Source: Cocleimonas flava (GTDB taxonomy: Bacteria > Pseudomonadota > Gammaproteobacteria > Thiotrichales > Thiotrichaceae). Taken from it: DNA of 64,000 nucleotides. Made by a program: the position numbers and the translations under genes. The notes under the pieces were generated by a model that did not search any database, was not told the DNA's origin, and saw only the letters and a list, made by a program, of their open reading frames with translations. This document shows, in pieces, positions 25,586 to 34,825 of this stretch (position 1 is its first letter; each line of letters opens with the position of its first letter). The stretch is taken from assembly GCF_004339015.1 (NCBI RefSeq), contig NZ_SMFQ01000005.1, positions 372,001 through 436,000 on the forward strand, written 5' to 3'.

Positions 25586-27426
25586 AAATCTGATCCTACG
25601 CTTAAATGTAAATGAGGATCACCAAAGTCATCTTTAGGAAAGCCTATATCAATACGCACAGGCCCTACAGGAGAACTCCAACGCGCACCAAAACCTACGC
25701 CAACTTTTAGTCCTGGGTCACTCCAATCACTAAAAGCATTACCTGCATCGACGAAAACAGCCGCCCCCCAGGAATCACTAATGGGATACTGATATTCAAG
25801 ACTCAAATCCAACAGATGCTTACCACCAATAACTTTTCCATTATCATTTTCTTCACCCAGACTTTCGTAGGTATAACCTCTGACACTATTACTACCACCA
25901 GCGAAGAACCTTAAACTTTTAGGCAGGCTATCAAAATCTGAAACTATTGAAGAACCTAGATTCATGCGGGCTAAAACACGTCCAGGACCTACTTGCTTGA
26001 TACCTTTTGCTTGCACTTTAAGTCGAGTAACATCTTGATCGCTCAGGACTGCTTCCAGAGCTGAGTCCAAAGATAGTTTCAACCGCCACCCATCCTTAGG
26101 ATTGAGTAAGCTATCTGCGACTACTTTTTCTAAACCAACACCAAACATCAATAGTTCGGCATCGGTTTCATCCTCATCATCAACCTGTGTTTTATCTCTT
26201 ATCGCTTTTATTGAGGCTGTCCTAACCCAGCCATTGTCAAACTTACGAACCAATGTCGCTCCGACAGACAGCGTATGACTTTCTATATCATCGTTAGAGT
26301 CTTTCTTTAAATCAATGCTATAGATCAGGCTATTATCATCAGGATTATTTCTTGGGTTTAATAGCTGTATTGAAAACTCTGGAAGTTTCTCGGCATATTG
26401 CGCTTTAACCTTTAACTGTTTTCCACTTTTGCCTAAGTAACGCCTATTCATTTCTACGGCAACACGGGCACCTGTATCAGAGCCGTAACCCACTTTAAAC
26501 TTGTAAGCGTTTCGTTTTTTAGGAGTTAACGTAATGACAACGGGTAAGCGGAAATTTTTAGCCTGCTCATTGAGTACTTCGACTTTAATCAGATTAAAAT
26601 AACCACTACGTTGTAGAAGTTGTTGTTGATTAATGAGGTCTTCTGCATAGAAAGGGCTGCCTGTTTTAAGCAGTATATATTTTGACATCGCTTTTTCAGA
26701 CAAAAGATTTTGATCTACCGTTATTTCACCATATCGGTAGCGCTTTCCCGTATTTAGAATAAGTACAACACTTGCTCGATAAGAAACAGGGTCAACTTTT
26801 ATGCTGTGTTGCTCAAATTCAGCATCGTAATAACCAAGCGTTTGCGCAGCCTCAGAAAGCTGAGTTTTGAAATCAGTATATTTCTGGTGATTAAAAACAT
26901 CTCCCTTGGCATAGGGTTGCTTCTTTAAAATATCGGTAAAAAGTTTTTCGTTTTTACCTTCACCAACAACCTGAGTTAAAATGGACGTTACTTTTGTTGG
27001 TTCTCCCGGTGTAATTCTTAAGCGTAATTTCCAGCAATTATCGACGATTGAACCACCAGAAACCAACTCAGCATCGTAGTACCCTAAAGCTCTGGTAGCC
27101 TTTCTCAGATTCTTTTTTACCGTAGTGAAAAATTGTTTCACTTCTGCACGATCAGCCTTACATTCTGGTACCGTAACGGGCATATGGAGTTCGATGTTTT
27201 TCTTTAAGCCATCATCTACACCAGTGACATCAATAGTGGCCAAGTTTGCTTTTGAAAGCTCTTCGTCTTTATCCGATTTTTTATCAGACTCATTTTCAGC
27301 GCGCTTTGTTTCTGTCTCTTCAGCTACATTTACCGATTCACTATCGGCATCATCGTTTGCATCTCCTGCAAAAACAGAAGACGTAAGAAGTAAACCACAT
27401 AGAATGAAGGATAAGCTTTTCAACAT
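25582..27426 (-). CDS. tamA: translocation and assembly module outer-membrane component TamA
   Basis: The 614-residue protein has a signal peptide ending SSVFA, an acidic Asp/Glu/Ser-rich linker (21-60), three POTRA domains and an Omp85 beta-barrel with RFFAGGSNSVRGYTYESLG and the C-terminal GVGFGARWSSPVGPVRIDIGFP. It inserts in the outer membrane and works with TamB. The acidic linker before POTRA1 is not usual in E. coli TamA. The start codon directly abuts the dacB stop, and the end overlaps tamB by four bases, making a dacB-tamA-tamB transcription unit. Confidence 0.93.
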   Translation of the reverse strand: MLKSLSFILCGLLLTSSVFAGDANDDADSESVNVAEETETKRAENESDKKSDKDEELSKANLATIDVTGVDDGLKKNIELHMPVTVPECKADRAEVKQFFTTVKKNLRKATRALGYYDAELVSGGSIVDNCWKLRLRITPGEPTKVTSILTQVVGEGKNEKLFTDILKKQPYAKGDVFNHQKYTDFKTQLSEAAQTLGYYDAEFEQHSIKVDPVSYRASVVLILNTGKRYRYGEITVDQNLLSEKAMSKYILLKTGSPFYAEDLINQQQLLQRSGYFNLIKVEVLNEQAKNFRLPVVITLTPKKRNAYKFKVGYGSDTGARVAVEMNRRYLGKSGKQLKVKAQYAEKLPEFSIQLLNPRNNPDDNSLIYSIDLKKDSNDDIESHTLSVGATLVRKFDNGWVRTASIKAIRDKTQVDDEDETDAELLMFGVGLEKVVADSLLNPKDGWRLKLSLDSALEAVLSDQDVTRLKVQAKGIKQVGPGRVLARMNLGSSIVSDFDSLPKSLRFFAGGSNSVRGYTYESLGEENDNGKVIGGKHLLDLSLEYQYPISDSWGAAVFVDAGNAFSDWSDPGLKVGVGFGARWSSPVGPVRIDIGFPKDDFGDPHLHLSVGSDL

Positions 27427-29004
27427 TTATTGCTCAAAGCTCCAACGAAGAATGGCATCTTGTATTTTTGCGCCACGCCCAGCCCCTGTTCTTTTTCCAT
27501 TGTGTTGAATCGCAATAACAAGCCTTTTACCTTTTCTATTTAACATATACCCAGAGATAGCCGTCACAAAGTCTAAAGTACCTGTTTTCAAATGACTTCT
27601 TCCACGTAATTCATCTTTTCTAAAACGATTAACCAATGTTCCATCAACACCGGGGAGAGATAGCGATGCCATAAACTCAGGCATAAACGGATCTCGAAAA
27701 GCAGTTTCTAATAAACTGCCCATTTGACGCGCAGTAATTAGCGCAGATCTCGATAAGCCAGAACCATTTTCTAACTGAATGCCAGTAGTATCGATATGAT
27801 TAGCATTTAAAGTATCTAAAATCGCTTGTCGCCCTTTTTGCAGGGTTCCCGGTGATCCATATTTTTTCGCACCCAAGGTCAGCAATAATTGTTTTGTCAT
27901 CACATTATTGCTCCACTTATTGATTAGCCGAATTTGTTCTCCTAGTGTTGGAGAGCTATGCACATGAAATAGTTCATCATTTGACGATACTCTACCTATC
28001 TTCATGCCGCCTTTAAGAGTGCCGTTAAGGTCTAACCAGAAATCTCGAAAGGCATTGAAAACATGCTCTTCAGGTTTTGAAACAGCACGCAAGATAAAAC
28101 GTTGCTTACATTTTGCGGCATAGTTACCGCTAATTACTAACTTACCCTTTTTATCTCTTTTAAACTTCGGGCGTAAATGCGAATTTCTACAACGTCCCTT
28201 GACTAATTTTATCTGATTATCGACGTTAAAATCCGGTATTTCAGGATAAGGCGTTATCTTTACTTTACCCAGTGTCTTAGATTTATTTTTCTTTCCTTTC
28301 GATTTCTTCTGTTTCGACGCCTGCTCATTAACCTCAGGTGTAAATAAAAAACGGGTTGCTTGAAAATTAAACATAAGCGCGGATGATTCCGCATTATAGA
28401 TTCTAAATGCCTTACCGTCGAAAGCCCCAGGATCATAATCGTCTAGCTGAAAAAAACTATTATCGATAATAATATCGCCGTTAATCTGCTTTAAGCCCTT
28501 ATCACGTAAGGTTTTAACCAATTTCCAGAAATTTTCATAAACAAGAAACGGATCACCATATCCCTTTAAAACCAAATCACCGTTTAACACCCCCCCACTT
28601 ATAGGCCCTTTTGTCCAAACCTCTGTTCGCCAGGAATAATTTGGCCCTAATTCTTTTAAAGTGGCATAAGTCGTCAGCAACTTCATGGTTGATGCAGGTG
28701 TGCGTAATTTATTCGCATTTAGTTCCAGCATTGGCGCATCAGCGTTTAAATCTCTCACATAAACGCTTATATTTTTCGTTGGGATTTTATATTTTTTCAA
28801 CAGCTTATTGACTGACTCTGGCAGTTCTTGAGGCTGTTGTTGATTGATATAGAAGGTTTTAGCAGGTTGTGGATCATTACTCTCTGAAGATGCCTTGAGT
28901 TGACTGGATTCTTTTGCGCCCACGGATGCGGACATAAAAACCCCACAGGCAATCATCATCTTCGCGCAAGATAAGAAACGCTCTTTATTGCCTGTTATTT
29001 TCAT
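27427..29004 (-). CDS. dacB: D-alanyl-D-alanine carboxypeptidase/endopeptidase (PBP4 class)
   Basis: An S13 penicillin-binding protein of 525 residues with signal peptide. The active-site triad motifs are STMK (Ser105), SNN in KWSNNVMTK and KTG in LKTGTLD. It cleaves the terminal D-Ala of stem peptides and D-Ala-mDAP crosslinks in the periplasm. The large inserted domain typical of class C PBPs is present and Lys-rich. On the plus strand 28587-28612 the coding sequence matches the C-run element in about 25 bases, encoding GPISGGV with two rare-looking GGG codons. Zero bases separate it from tamA. Confidence 0.93.
   Translation of the reverse strand: MKITGNKERFLSCAKMMIACGVFMSASVGAKESSQLKASSESNDPQPAKTFYINQQQPQELPESVNKLLKKYKIPTKNISVYVRDLNADAPMLELNANKLRTPASTMKLLTTYATLKELGPNYSWRTEVWTKGPISGGVLNGDLVLKGYGDPFLVYENFWKLVKTLRDKGLKQINGDIIIDNSFFQLDDYDPGAFDGKAFRIYNAESSALMFNFQATRFLFTPEVNEQASKQKKSKGKKNKSKTLGKVKITPYPEIPDFNVDNQIKLVKGRCRNSHLRPKFKRDKKGKLVISGNYAAKCKQRFILRAVSKPEEHVFNAFRDFWLDLNGTLKGGMKIGRVSSNDELFHVHSSPTLGEQIRLINKWSNNVMTKQLLLTLGAKKYGSPGTLQKGRQAILDTLNANHIDTTGIQLENGSGLSRSALITARQMGSLLETAFRDPFMPEFMASLSLPGVDGTLVNRFRKDELRGRSHLKTGTLDFVTAISGYMLNRKGKRLVIAIQHNGKRTGAGRGAKIQDAILRWSFEQ
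28587..28612 (+). repeat. C-run element match inside dacB
   Basis: ACACCCCCCCACTTA, then TAGGCCCTTTT. It agrees with copy K after topA at all but about two of 26 positions, yet lies within the dacB coding region, where it encodes ISGGV. Confidence 0.55.
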
Positions 29005-29087
29005 GAAATCCCCAATCTACAAATCACTGATCTTTATTTAGAATATCGTTATATTATATTGTTATATATATCGCTACCGCATCAATC

Positions 29088-29795
29088 TCAATCGATACTT
29101 AAGACCTTGATAGTGTTATTTTCGCAGTATTGCCACCTTAGGTCAAAATCAAGTAATTTCATTGAGTAGATTCGTTGGTCGTTCGTGTTATTTTCATGAT
29201 AAGAAGGTCTTGGGTCGAGTTCCAATAATTGCCTTACTAAAACCTCAACATCTTCCCCTAAACGATGACTTGCATCATGACACGCCTGAATTATTTCGTC
29301 ACTCATAAGCACTGTCATATTGCTTGAGGGTTTTTCTTTCGCATAGCCTGCTTCTACTTCAGGTATCGCATCTACATAAGGCAGATAAGGCTTTATATCC
29401 AAAATGGGCGTCCCATCGACAAGATCGCAGCCTTTAAGATGCAATACAACTCCTGAAGATTTCATTTCAATACCTTCCAACTCAACGACAGACAAACCAA
29501 TTGGATTAGGACGAAACGTGGAACGCGATGCAAACACGCCTACTTTCTTATTTCCACCCAGTCGTGGCGGTCGGATCATAGGCTTCCAACCTTGTGATTC
29601 TGTTTGATGAAAAATAAATTGCAGCCAGATATGTGAAAAACCCTCTAATTCTCGGACACTCTCCTCTGTAAATATCTTATCCAGTTTAAGCTGAGCTTTT
29701 GCAGCCGTTACTAATCCGGGTTGTCTTGGTATCCCAAACTTCTCCTTGAAACAGGAGGATATTAATCCAATCGGTGTAAAATTTAGGCTTTTCAT
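29088..29795 (-). CDS. trmO: tRNA (N6-threonylcarbamoyladenosine-37) methyltransferase TrmO
   Basis: The 235-residue protein matches TrmO (TsaA/UPF0066): TPIGLISSCFKEKFGIPRQPGLV, ELEGFSHIWLQFIFHQ, VGVFASRSTFRPNPIGLSVVELEGI and GCDLVDGTPILDIKPYLPYVDA. It uses S-adenosylmethionine to methylate the N6 of t6A37 in certain tRNAs. The C-terminal helical domain is also present. It is divergent from apaG across 182 bases. tsaC at 63.4 kb makes the precursor of the modification it acts on. Confidence 0.92.
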   Translation of the reverse strand: MKSLNFTPIGLISSCFKEKFGIPRQPGLVTAAKAQLKLDKIFTEESVRELEGFSHIWLQFIFHQTESQGWKPMIRPPRLGGNKKVGVFASRSTFRPNPIGLSVVELEGIEMKSSGVVLHLKGCDLVDGTPILDIKPYLPYVDAIPEVEAGYAKEKPSSNMTVLMSDEIIQACHDASHRLGEDVEVLVRQLLELDPRPSYHENNTNDQRIYSMKLLDFDLRWQYCENNTIKVLSID

Positions 29796-29977
29796 CCTGC
29801 CGGATTATACTGATGCTCCACCCCATTATTAAATGCTTCCTACAAAAATAATCAAATGAGACTAGAATTAGAGCTAAACTTAACTACATTACTTAGCTAC
29901 ATTCATATTTTACAAAATTATTTTAATTAACCGATGTCATACAACAGAGCTGTAAAATAGCAAAGGCCTGAAATTTT

Positions 29978-30382
29978 ATGAGTCAAGATAGCGATGAGGA
30001 TGCCGTGTTGAATAATTATAATATCCAAGTAACCGTTTCTACCCAGTACATAGAAGCTGAATCTAACCCCGAAGCGAGTCGATTTGTTTTTGCTTATACC
30101 ATCAAAATTGAGAACAAAGGTGATATCGCCGCCAAACTAATCAGCCGCCACTGGATTATTACGGATGCAAATAACCGCATACAAGAAGTGAAAGGCAAAG
30201 GCGTTATCGGCGAACAACCCTATTTAAGACCTGGCGAATCCTTTGAATACACCAGCGGCACAATGATGGAAACACCTGTTGGATCAATGCAAGGCACCTA
30301 TCAAATGGTTGCCGACGATGAACATCACTTCGATGCCATTATTGATCCATTTACGCTGGCACTACCGAGAATGTTGAACTAG
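29978..30382 (+). CDS. apaG: ApaG family protein
   Basis: The 134-residue protein has the ApaG fibronectin-like domain: NIQVTVSTQYIEAESNPEASRFVFAYTIKIENKG, SRHWIITDANNRIQEVKGKGVIGEQPYLRPGESFEYTSG, and GSMQGTYQMV. Its biochemical role is unsettled; in enterobacteria it sits with ksgA and apaH, which are absent here. A short acidic N-terminal extension precedes the domain. It is followed by the lytic transglycosylase gene with a 138-base gap. Confidence 0.93.
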   Translation: MSQDSDEDAVLNNYNIQVTVSTQYIEAESNPEASRFVFAYTIKIENKGDIAAKLISRHWIITDANNRIQEVKGKGVIGEQPYLRPGESFEYTSGTMMETPVGSMQGTYQMVADDEHHFDAIIDPFTLALPRMLN

Positions 30383-30520
30383 TACTCACAGTACGAAAAC
30401 CCATCATCAAATTAGGTGCTCCATTCATCTTAAGTCAGTAGACAAAATTTGCTTATAGACATAATCTTTGCTTAACCCCAAAGATAATAGTCACCTAATA
30501 ATTACAACAAAGACTAATAA

Positions 30521-31345
30521 TTGATGAAGATAGCAACTCACTATTTCTCCAGCATTGTTTTATGCACTTTTGTTCTGGCCTTTAGTAGTCAGGCAAATGC
30601 GGCTATGTATAAATACGTCAAGAAAGATGGCTCCACTCTGCTTTCAGGCGAAAAACTCAAAGGCTCTGGATTTAAATTAGTAAAAATCTACCAGATCAAG
30701 AAAAAGGGTGCGTACAAATCCAGCATTCGAGAAACACCCAAAACGACAAAAACATCGACCGCTAAAAAATCAAAACGTAAATCTACTTATAAAAAACGTA
30801 AGAACACAAGACTCAGCAACAACAAGGGCATCAAATATGCCAACCTAGTCGATCCTAATGGTCGCGATAATGGGATTATTGTTGGCTGCGGAAATGATCG
30901 GCATTTAAACAAACAAGCACGCGTTTACCAAAAGCCGATTCAAATCTATTCACGTATTTACGATGTAGATGAAGAGCTGATTCATGCAATTGTAAAACAG
31001 GAATCCTGTTTTAATGAAGGCGCACATTCGCGTGTTGGAGCGATCGGCTTAATGCAATTAATGCCACAAACTGCCCTCGGTTTAAGAATTAACGACCCCT
31101 GGAATCCAGAACACAATATACAGGGTGGCGTTAAATATATTGCAAAGATGCTGGAAAGATTTGACGGCAATTACAAACTAGCGATTGCTGCTTATAACGC
31201 AGGTCCTGGTAATGTAAATAAATACAATGGGATTCCACCATTTAACGAAACCCGAAATTACGTAAAGAAGGTTTACGCCGAATATAAACGCCTGAAAAAA
31301 GTAGGCATTGGCTATAAGAAAAAAATACAACTGGCCTCTAAATAA
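30521..31345 (+). CDS. lytic transglycosylase (SLT domain)
   Basis: The 274-residue secreted protein has a signal peptide (8-27, cleavage near SQANA-A), a short YKYVKKDGSTLLS stretch resembling the start of DUF4124, a very basic Lys/Thr/Ser linker (60-105) and a C-terminal SLT domain. The catalytic glutamate is in KQESCFNEGA, followed by VGAIGLMQLMPQTA and AIAAYNAGPGNVNKY, all family hallmarks. It cleaves glycan strands to 1,6-anhydromuramic ends. A C-run element lies about 40 bases after the stop. Confidence 0.92.
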   Translation: MMKIATHYFSSIVLCTFVLAFSSQANAAMYKYVKKDGSTLLSGEKLKGSGFKLVKIYQIKKKGAYKSSIRETPKTTKTSTAKKSKRKSTYKKRKNTRLSNNKGIKYANLVDPNGRDNGIIVGCGNDRHLNKQARVYQKPIQIYSRIYDVDEELIHAIVKQESCFNEGAHSRVGAIGLMQLMPQTALGLRINDPWNPEHNIQGGVKYIAKMLERFDGNYKLAIAAYNAGPGNVNKYNGIPPFNETRNYVKKVYAEYKRLKKVGIGYKKKIQLASK

Positions 31346-31382
31346 GACACCTGAAGCACTTTCGTAATCATTCTAAAATAAA

Positions 31383-31413
31383 GCCACCCCCCTACTTATA
31401 GGCACTTTTTTTA
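31383..31413 (+). repeat. Interspersed C-run element, copy F
   Basis: GCCACCCCCCTACTTATA, then GGCACTTTTTTTA. It lies after the lytic transglycosylase gene, in terminator-like orientation, with a T7 run. Confidence 0.85.
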
Positions 31414-31494
31414 ATAATTTGCAGCGCATTCGCTGTGCCTTTAATAATAACGCCGATTTAAGCCGTTATTTTCCATCTTTTTACCCTTCTGCAA

Positions 31495-31524
31495 TTGTTG
31501 ATGTATCACAAGCTGTAGTATCCT
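31495..31524 (+). promoter_or_regulatory. possible sigma-70 promoter of ilvE
   Basis: TTGTTG and TATCCT are separated by 18 bases and end about 38 bases before the ATG at 31563. Moderate matches only. Confidence 0.35.
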
Positions 31525-31562
31525 TACGCCCTAAAATATTGCGTTTGAATAGGAGTTAAACG

Positions 31563-32483
31563 ATGTCAATGTCTGACCGCGATGGTCTAATCTGGTTTGA
31601 TGGAAAAATGGTACCTTGGCGCGATGCTAATGTGCATGTACTTACACACACATTACATTACGGAATGGGTGTTTTTGAAGGCGTCCGCGCTTATAAAACC
31701 GATCAAGGACCCGCGATTTTTCGCTTAAAAGAGCACACAGATCGTTTGTTTGACTCCGCCAAGATCATGAATATGGATATTCCATTTTCAAAAGAAGAAA
31801 TTACCGCTGCTCAAATTGCTGCCGTTAAAGACAACAATCTGGATTCTGCTTACCTAAGACCTATGTGTTTTTATGGTTCGGAAGGCATGGGACTTCGAGC
31901 TGATAACCTTAAGACGCATACTATTGTTGCTGCCTGGGAATGGGGTTCTTACCTTGGTGCCGAGAATATGGAAAAAGGCTTACGCATTAAGACATCCTCT
32001 TTCACACGTCATCACGTCAATATCAGCATGTGTAAAGCGAAAGCAAACGGTCATTACATCAACTCTATGCTTGCGCTTCAAGAAGCACTAACGGATGGTT
32101 ATGATGAAGCATTACTCCTTGATGTAGAAGGTTTTGTTGCAGAAGGTAGTGGTGAAAATATCTTTATCATCAAAAACGGCGTCATCTATACCCCAGACTT
32201 AACATCTGCACTCAATGGAATCACCCGCAATACCATTACCGCTTTTGCTAATGATCTAAACTATGAAATCGTTGAAAAGCGCATTACACGTGATGAAGTC
32301 TATATTGCTGATGAAGCCTTCTTTACTGGAACAGCTGCAGAAGTAACTCCCATTCGTGAGTTAGACAATAGAACGATTGGTAACGGAACACGTGGTCCTA
32401 TTACAGAAAAATTACAATCATTGTATTTTGACAGCGTTCATGGGAAGGTTGATAAGTATAAAGAATGGTTAACTCTCGTATAA
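31563..32483 (+). CDS. ilvE: branched-chain amino-acid aminotransferase
   Basis: A fold-type IV PLP enzyme of 306 residues that makes valine, leucine and isoleucine from their 2-keto acids. The PLP lysine is Lys160 in MCKAKANGHYINS; the N-terminal HYGMGVFEGVRAY and the C-terminal FFTGTAAEVTPI bind substrate and cofactor. AGGAG seven bases upstream selects the start at 31563 over the second ATG. It precedes a small zinc-finger gene and the LPS acyltransferase-lptFG operon in the same orientation. Confidence 0.96.
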   Translation: MSMSDRDGLIWFDGKMVPWRDANVHVLTHTLHYGMGVFEGVRAYKTDQGPAIFRLKEHTDRLFDSAKIMNMDIPFSKEEITAAQIAAVKDNNLDSAYLRPMCFYGSEGMGLRADNLKTHTIVAAWEWGSYLGAENMEKGLRIKTSSFTRHHVNISMCKAKANGHYINSMLALQEALTDGYDEALLLDVEGFVAEGSGENIFIIKNGVIYTPDLTSALNGITRNTITAFANDLNYEIVEKRITRDEVYIADEAFFTGTAAEVTPIRELDNRTIGNGTRGPITEKLQSLYFDSVHGKVDKYKEWLTLV

Positions 32484-32510
32484 GGAGTAATCAAAACAAT
32501 AGGATATCGA

Positions 32511-32729
32511 ATGGCATCTCAGGGCAGTTCAGACAAAGAAGCGGATTATAAAAAGTTAAACATTACGAATGATGTAACAATCACACGCAATGATTTACCT
32601 TTGCATTGCCCGACAAATGTTTCTGCTCTGTGGTGCGCACATCCCAAAGTATATCTTCCCATTGAAAAGTCGAAAGATGGCACTGCGCGATGTCCTTATT
32701 GTGGAACGTTGTACCATCTTCAAGACTAA
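32511..32729 (+). CDS. small zinc-finger protein (zf-CHCC type)
   Basis: A 72-residue protein with the C-terminal ligand set LHCP, WCAHPKVYLP and CPYCGTLYHL, the CHCC zinc-binding pattern shared with mitochondrial NDUFS6. A gene of this type directly after ilvE is common in gammaproteobacteria. Function is not established; zinc binding is inferred from the cysteines and histidines. It lies between ilvE and the acyltransferase gene with short gaps, so it is likely cotranscribed. Confidence 0.85.
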   Translation: MASQGSSDKEADYKKLNITNDVTITRNDLPLHCPTNVSALWCAHPKVYLPIEKSKDGTARCPYCGTLYHLQD

Positions 32730-32744
32730 GTAGTAAAAATCATA

Positions 32745-33692
32745 ATGCCTTCAAAATTTTTCCACCCACGTTATTGGCCGACCTGGCTAGGGGTAGGAAT
32801 TCTCAAACTTATCGTTCATCTCCCTTGGCGCTGGCAAATGGCGCTAGGAAAATGGTTGGGCGTATTGATTTATCATGCAGCTAAAACGCGAAGAGAAATT
32901 AGCCACATCAATCTGGAAATTGCTTTTCCTGAGCTCTCTAAAACAGAATTAGAAGCACTAAATCGTGATCACTTTATTTCTATGGGTCAAGGTCTTATAG
33001 AAGCAGCTTTAGGCTGGTGGGGGTCTGATGAAAAAATCAAAAAGCTCGCTCACGTTGAAGATTTTCACCATCTAAGAGAGGCGTTAAAAGATGGCAATGT
33101 CATTATGCTGGGGGCACATTTTTCCAGCCTTGAAGTAGGTGGAAGAATTATGGCGCTAGAAATGCCACTTCACGTCACTTATCGACCTCACCAAAATGCA
33201 TTGATAGAACACTTGGTCGCTGTACAAAGGGACACAAAATACGGCAAAGCCATACCAAAAAGTAATATTCGCGACATGATAAAAAGCATCAAAAATGGCG
33301 CACCCGTTTGGTATGCAACAGATCAAAACTACCGGGGAAAAGGTAGCTTACCCGTGCCGTTTTTTGGTGTCGACGCACCAACAAATACAGGCACAGCTAG
33401 GCTTGCCAAAATGACAAATGCCAAAGTTATTCCTTGTATCACGGTTCGCCTAACAGGGAAAAAAGACGACCGACAAGGGTATTTAATAAAAACCTACCCT
33501 CCTCTGGATAATTTTCCAAGCGATGATGCGCTTCGAGATACCACACGATTAAATCAAATTCTGGAAGAGTTGATAAAAGAATACCCCGATCAATACTTAT
33601 GGACACATAAGCGATATAAGAATTACAAAACGACGAATAAAGACTTCTATAAAGAATACGCTAAAAGCCATCAATCAGGTCACAAACCATGA
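32745..33692 (+). CDS. lipid A lauroyl/myristoyl acyltransferase (LpxL/LpxM family)
   Basis: The 315-residue protein has an N-terminal amphipathic/membrane segment and the acyltransferase motif H-x4-E as AHFSSLE near residue 125, followed by TYRPHQNALIEHLV and a second block AKVIPCITVR. The family adds a secondary acyl chain to Kdo-lipid IVA at the inner membrane, using acyl-ACP. Whether it is the LpxL or LpxM activity cannot be told. It overlaps lptF by four bases (ATGA), coupling lipid A finishing to LPS export. Confidence 0.88.
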   Translation: MPSKFFHPRYWPTWLGVGILKLIVHLPWRWQMALGKWLGVLIYHAAKTRREISHINLEIAFPELSKTELEALNRDHFISMGQGLIEAALGWWGSDEKIKKLAHVEDFHHLREALKDGNVIMLGAHFSSLEVGGRIMALEMPLHVTYRPHQNALIEHLVAVQRDTKYGKAIPKSNIRDMIKSIKNGAPVWYATDQNYRGKGSLPVPFFGVDAPTNTGTARLAKMTNAKVIPCITVRLTGKKDDRQGYLIKTYPPLDNFPSDDALRDTTRLNQILEELIKEYPDQYLWTHKRYKNYKTTNKDFYKEYAKSHQSGHKP

Positions 33693-34825
33693 TTATCCAG
33701 CGCTATCTAGTGCGCGAAATCATATCTACATTTTCAGCCACGTTACTGGTATTGATGTTAATTATCGTAGGCAATACTTTTGTACGCTTATTAGGCAAAG
33801 TTAGCGGTGGCAATTTACCTATCGACGCATTGAGTAAACTTGTTTTTTTAGGATCTATTAATGGCTTAATTAAACTTGTACCTATCGCTTTATTGATAGG
33901 CATGATGTTAGCTTTTGGACGCCTTTATAGAGATCATGAAATGTCTGCCATGCACTCTTCAGGCATTGGCCCAAAGCAATTTTATAAAGGTATCTTCTTA
34001 TTTGTTGCGCCATTGACACTTATAATTGCGGGGCTAACACTGTTTGTCATTCCCGATCTGGAAAAGACTAGCTACAACATCAAACAAGAGATTAAGCAAC
34101 GACCTGAAGCCTCTGGTATTCCTATTGGAGAGTTTATGCACAGCAAAACAGGCGGAAAAAGCATCACCCTGTTTGTTGAAGAAATGGATGAAGAAAACGT
34201 AGTGATGAAACGCTTTTTTATGCATCTCAATGATAAAGAAGAAACAGCTAAAAAAACTGACTCGATTGAGCCCTCTAAAAATACTCAAGACAAGAAAACA
34301 GAAGATAATATTGAAATTATAGTTTCTGCAGAACAAGCCCTGCTGTATGTTGACCCTAAAAGTGGCAATAGAATTGTTAAAATAGAAAATGGAAGCCGTT
34401 ATGATAATAATAAAAGTACTGGTGAATTCAGTATTTTTAATTTTGCCGAGCACGGCATTCATATCCCTGCGCTCGAAGTAAACATTTCGACAGACTTGGA
34501 AACAGAACCTACCCTTGAATTATTAAAACTACAAAGCAATGAGAGCAATGCAGAAATTCATTGGCGTTTAGCTTTAATCCTGCAAGCGCCGGTAATGGCT
34601 CTTTTAGCATTTCCACTCAGTCATACAACACCCAGACAAGGACGCTTCGGTAAGCTTGCATTTGGTATTTTACTTTATGCCGTCTATGCAAATTTGATTA
34701 TTACGGGAAAATCAATGATAGAAGATGGACGAATCCCGAACTGGTTAGGGCTTTGGTGGACCCATCTTATTTTCATAGCATTGTCACTGTGGTTACTCCG
34801 CAAACAATATGGAAACCTTAAATGA
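33689..34825 (+). CDS. lptF: LPS export permease LptF
   Basis: A 378-residue LptF/LptG family permease: membrane spans near the N terminus (15-35, 55-75, 100-120) and C terminus (290-370), with a periplasmic beta-jellyroll between. The N-terminal YLVREIISTFSATLLVLMLII and FGRLYRDHEMSAMHSSGIG are typical of LptF. With LptG and LptB it extracts LPS from the inner membrane and passes it to LptC. The jellyroll contains a Lys/Glu/Thr-rich insertion near 185-215. It overlaps both neighbours by four bases. Confidence 0.95.
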   Translation: MIIQRYLVREIISTFSATLLVLMLIIVGNTFVRLLGKVSGGNLPIDALSKLVFLGSINGLIKLVPIALLIGMMLAFGRLYRDHEMSAMHSSGIGPKQFYKGIFLFVAPLTLIIAGLTLFVIPDLEKTSYNIKQEIKQRPEASGIPIGEFMHSKTGGKSITLFVEEMDEENVVMKRFFMHLNDKEETAKKTDSIEPSKNTQDKKTEDNIEIIVSAEQALLYVDPKSGNRIVKIENGSRYDNNKSTGEFSIFNFAEHGIHIPALEVNISTDLETEPTLELLKLQSNESNAEIHWRLALILQAPVMALLAFPLSHTTPRQGRFGKLAFGILLYAVYANLIITGKSMIEDGRIPNWLGLWWTHLIFIALSLWLLRKQYGNLK

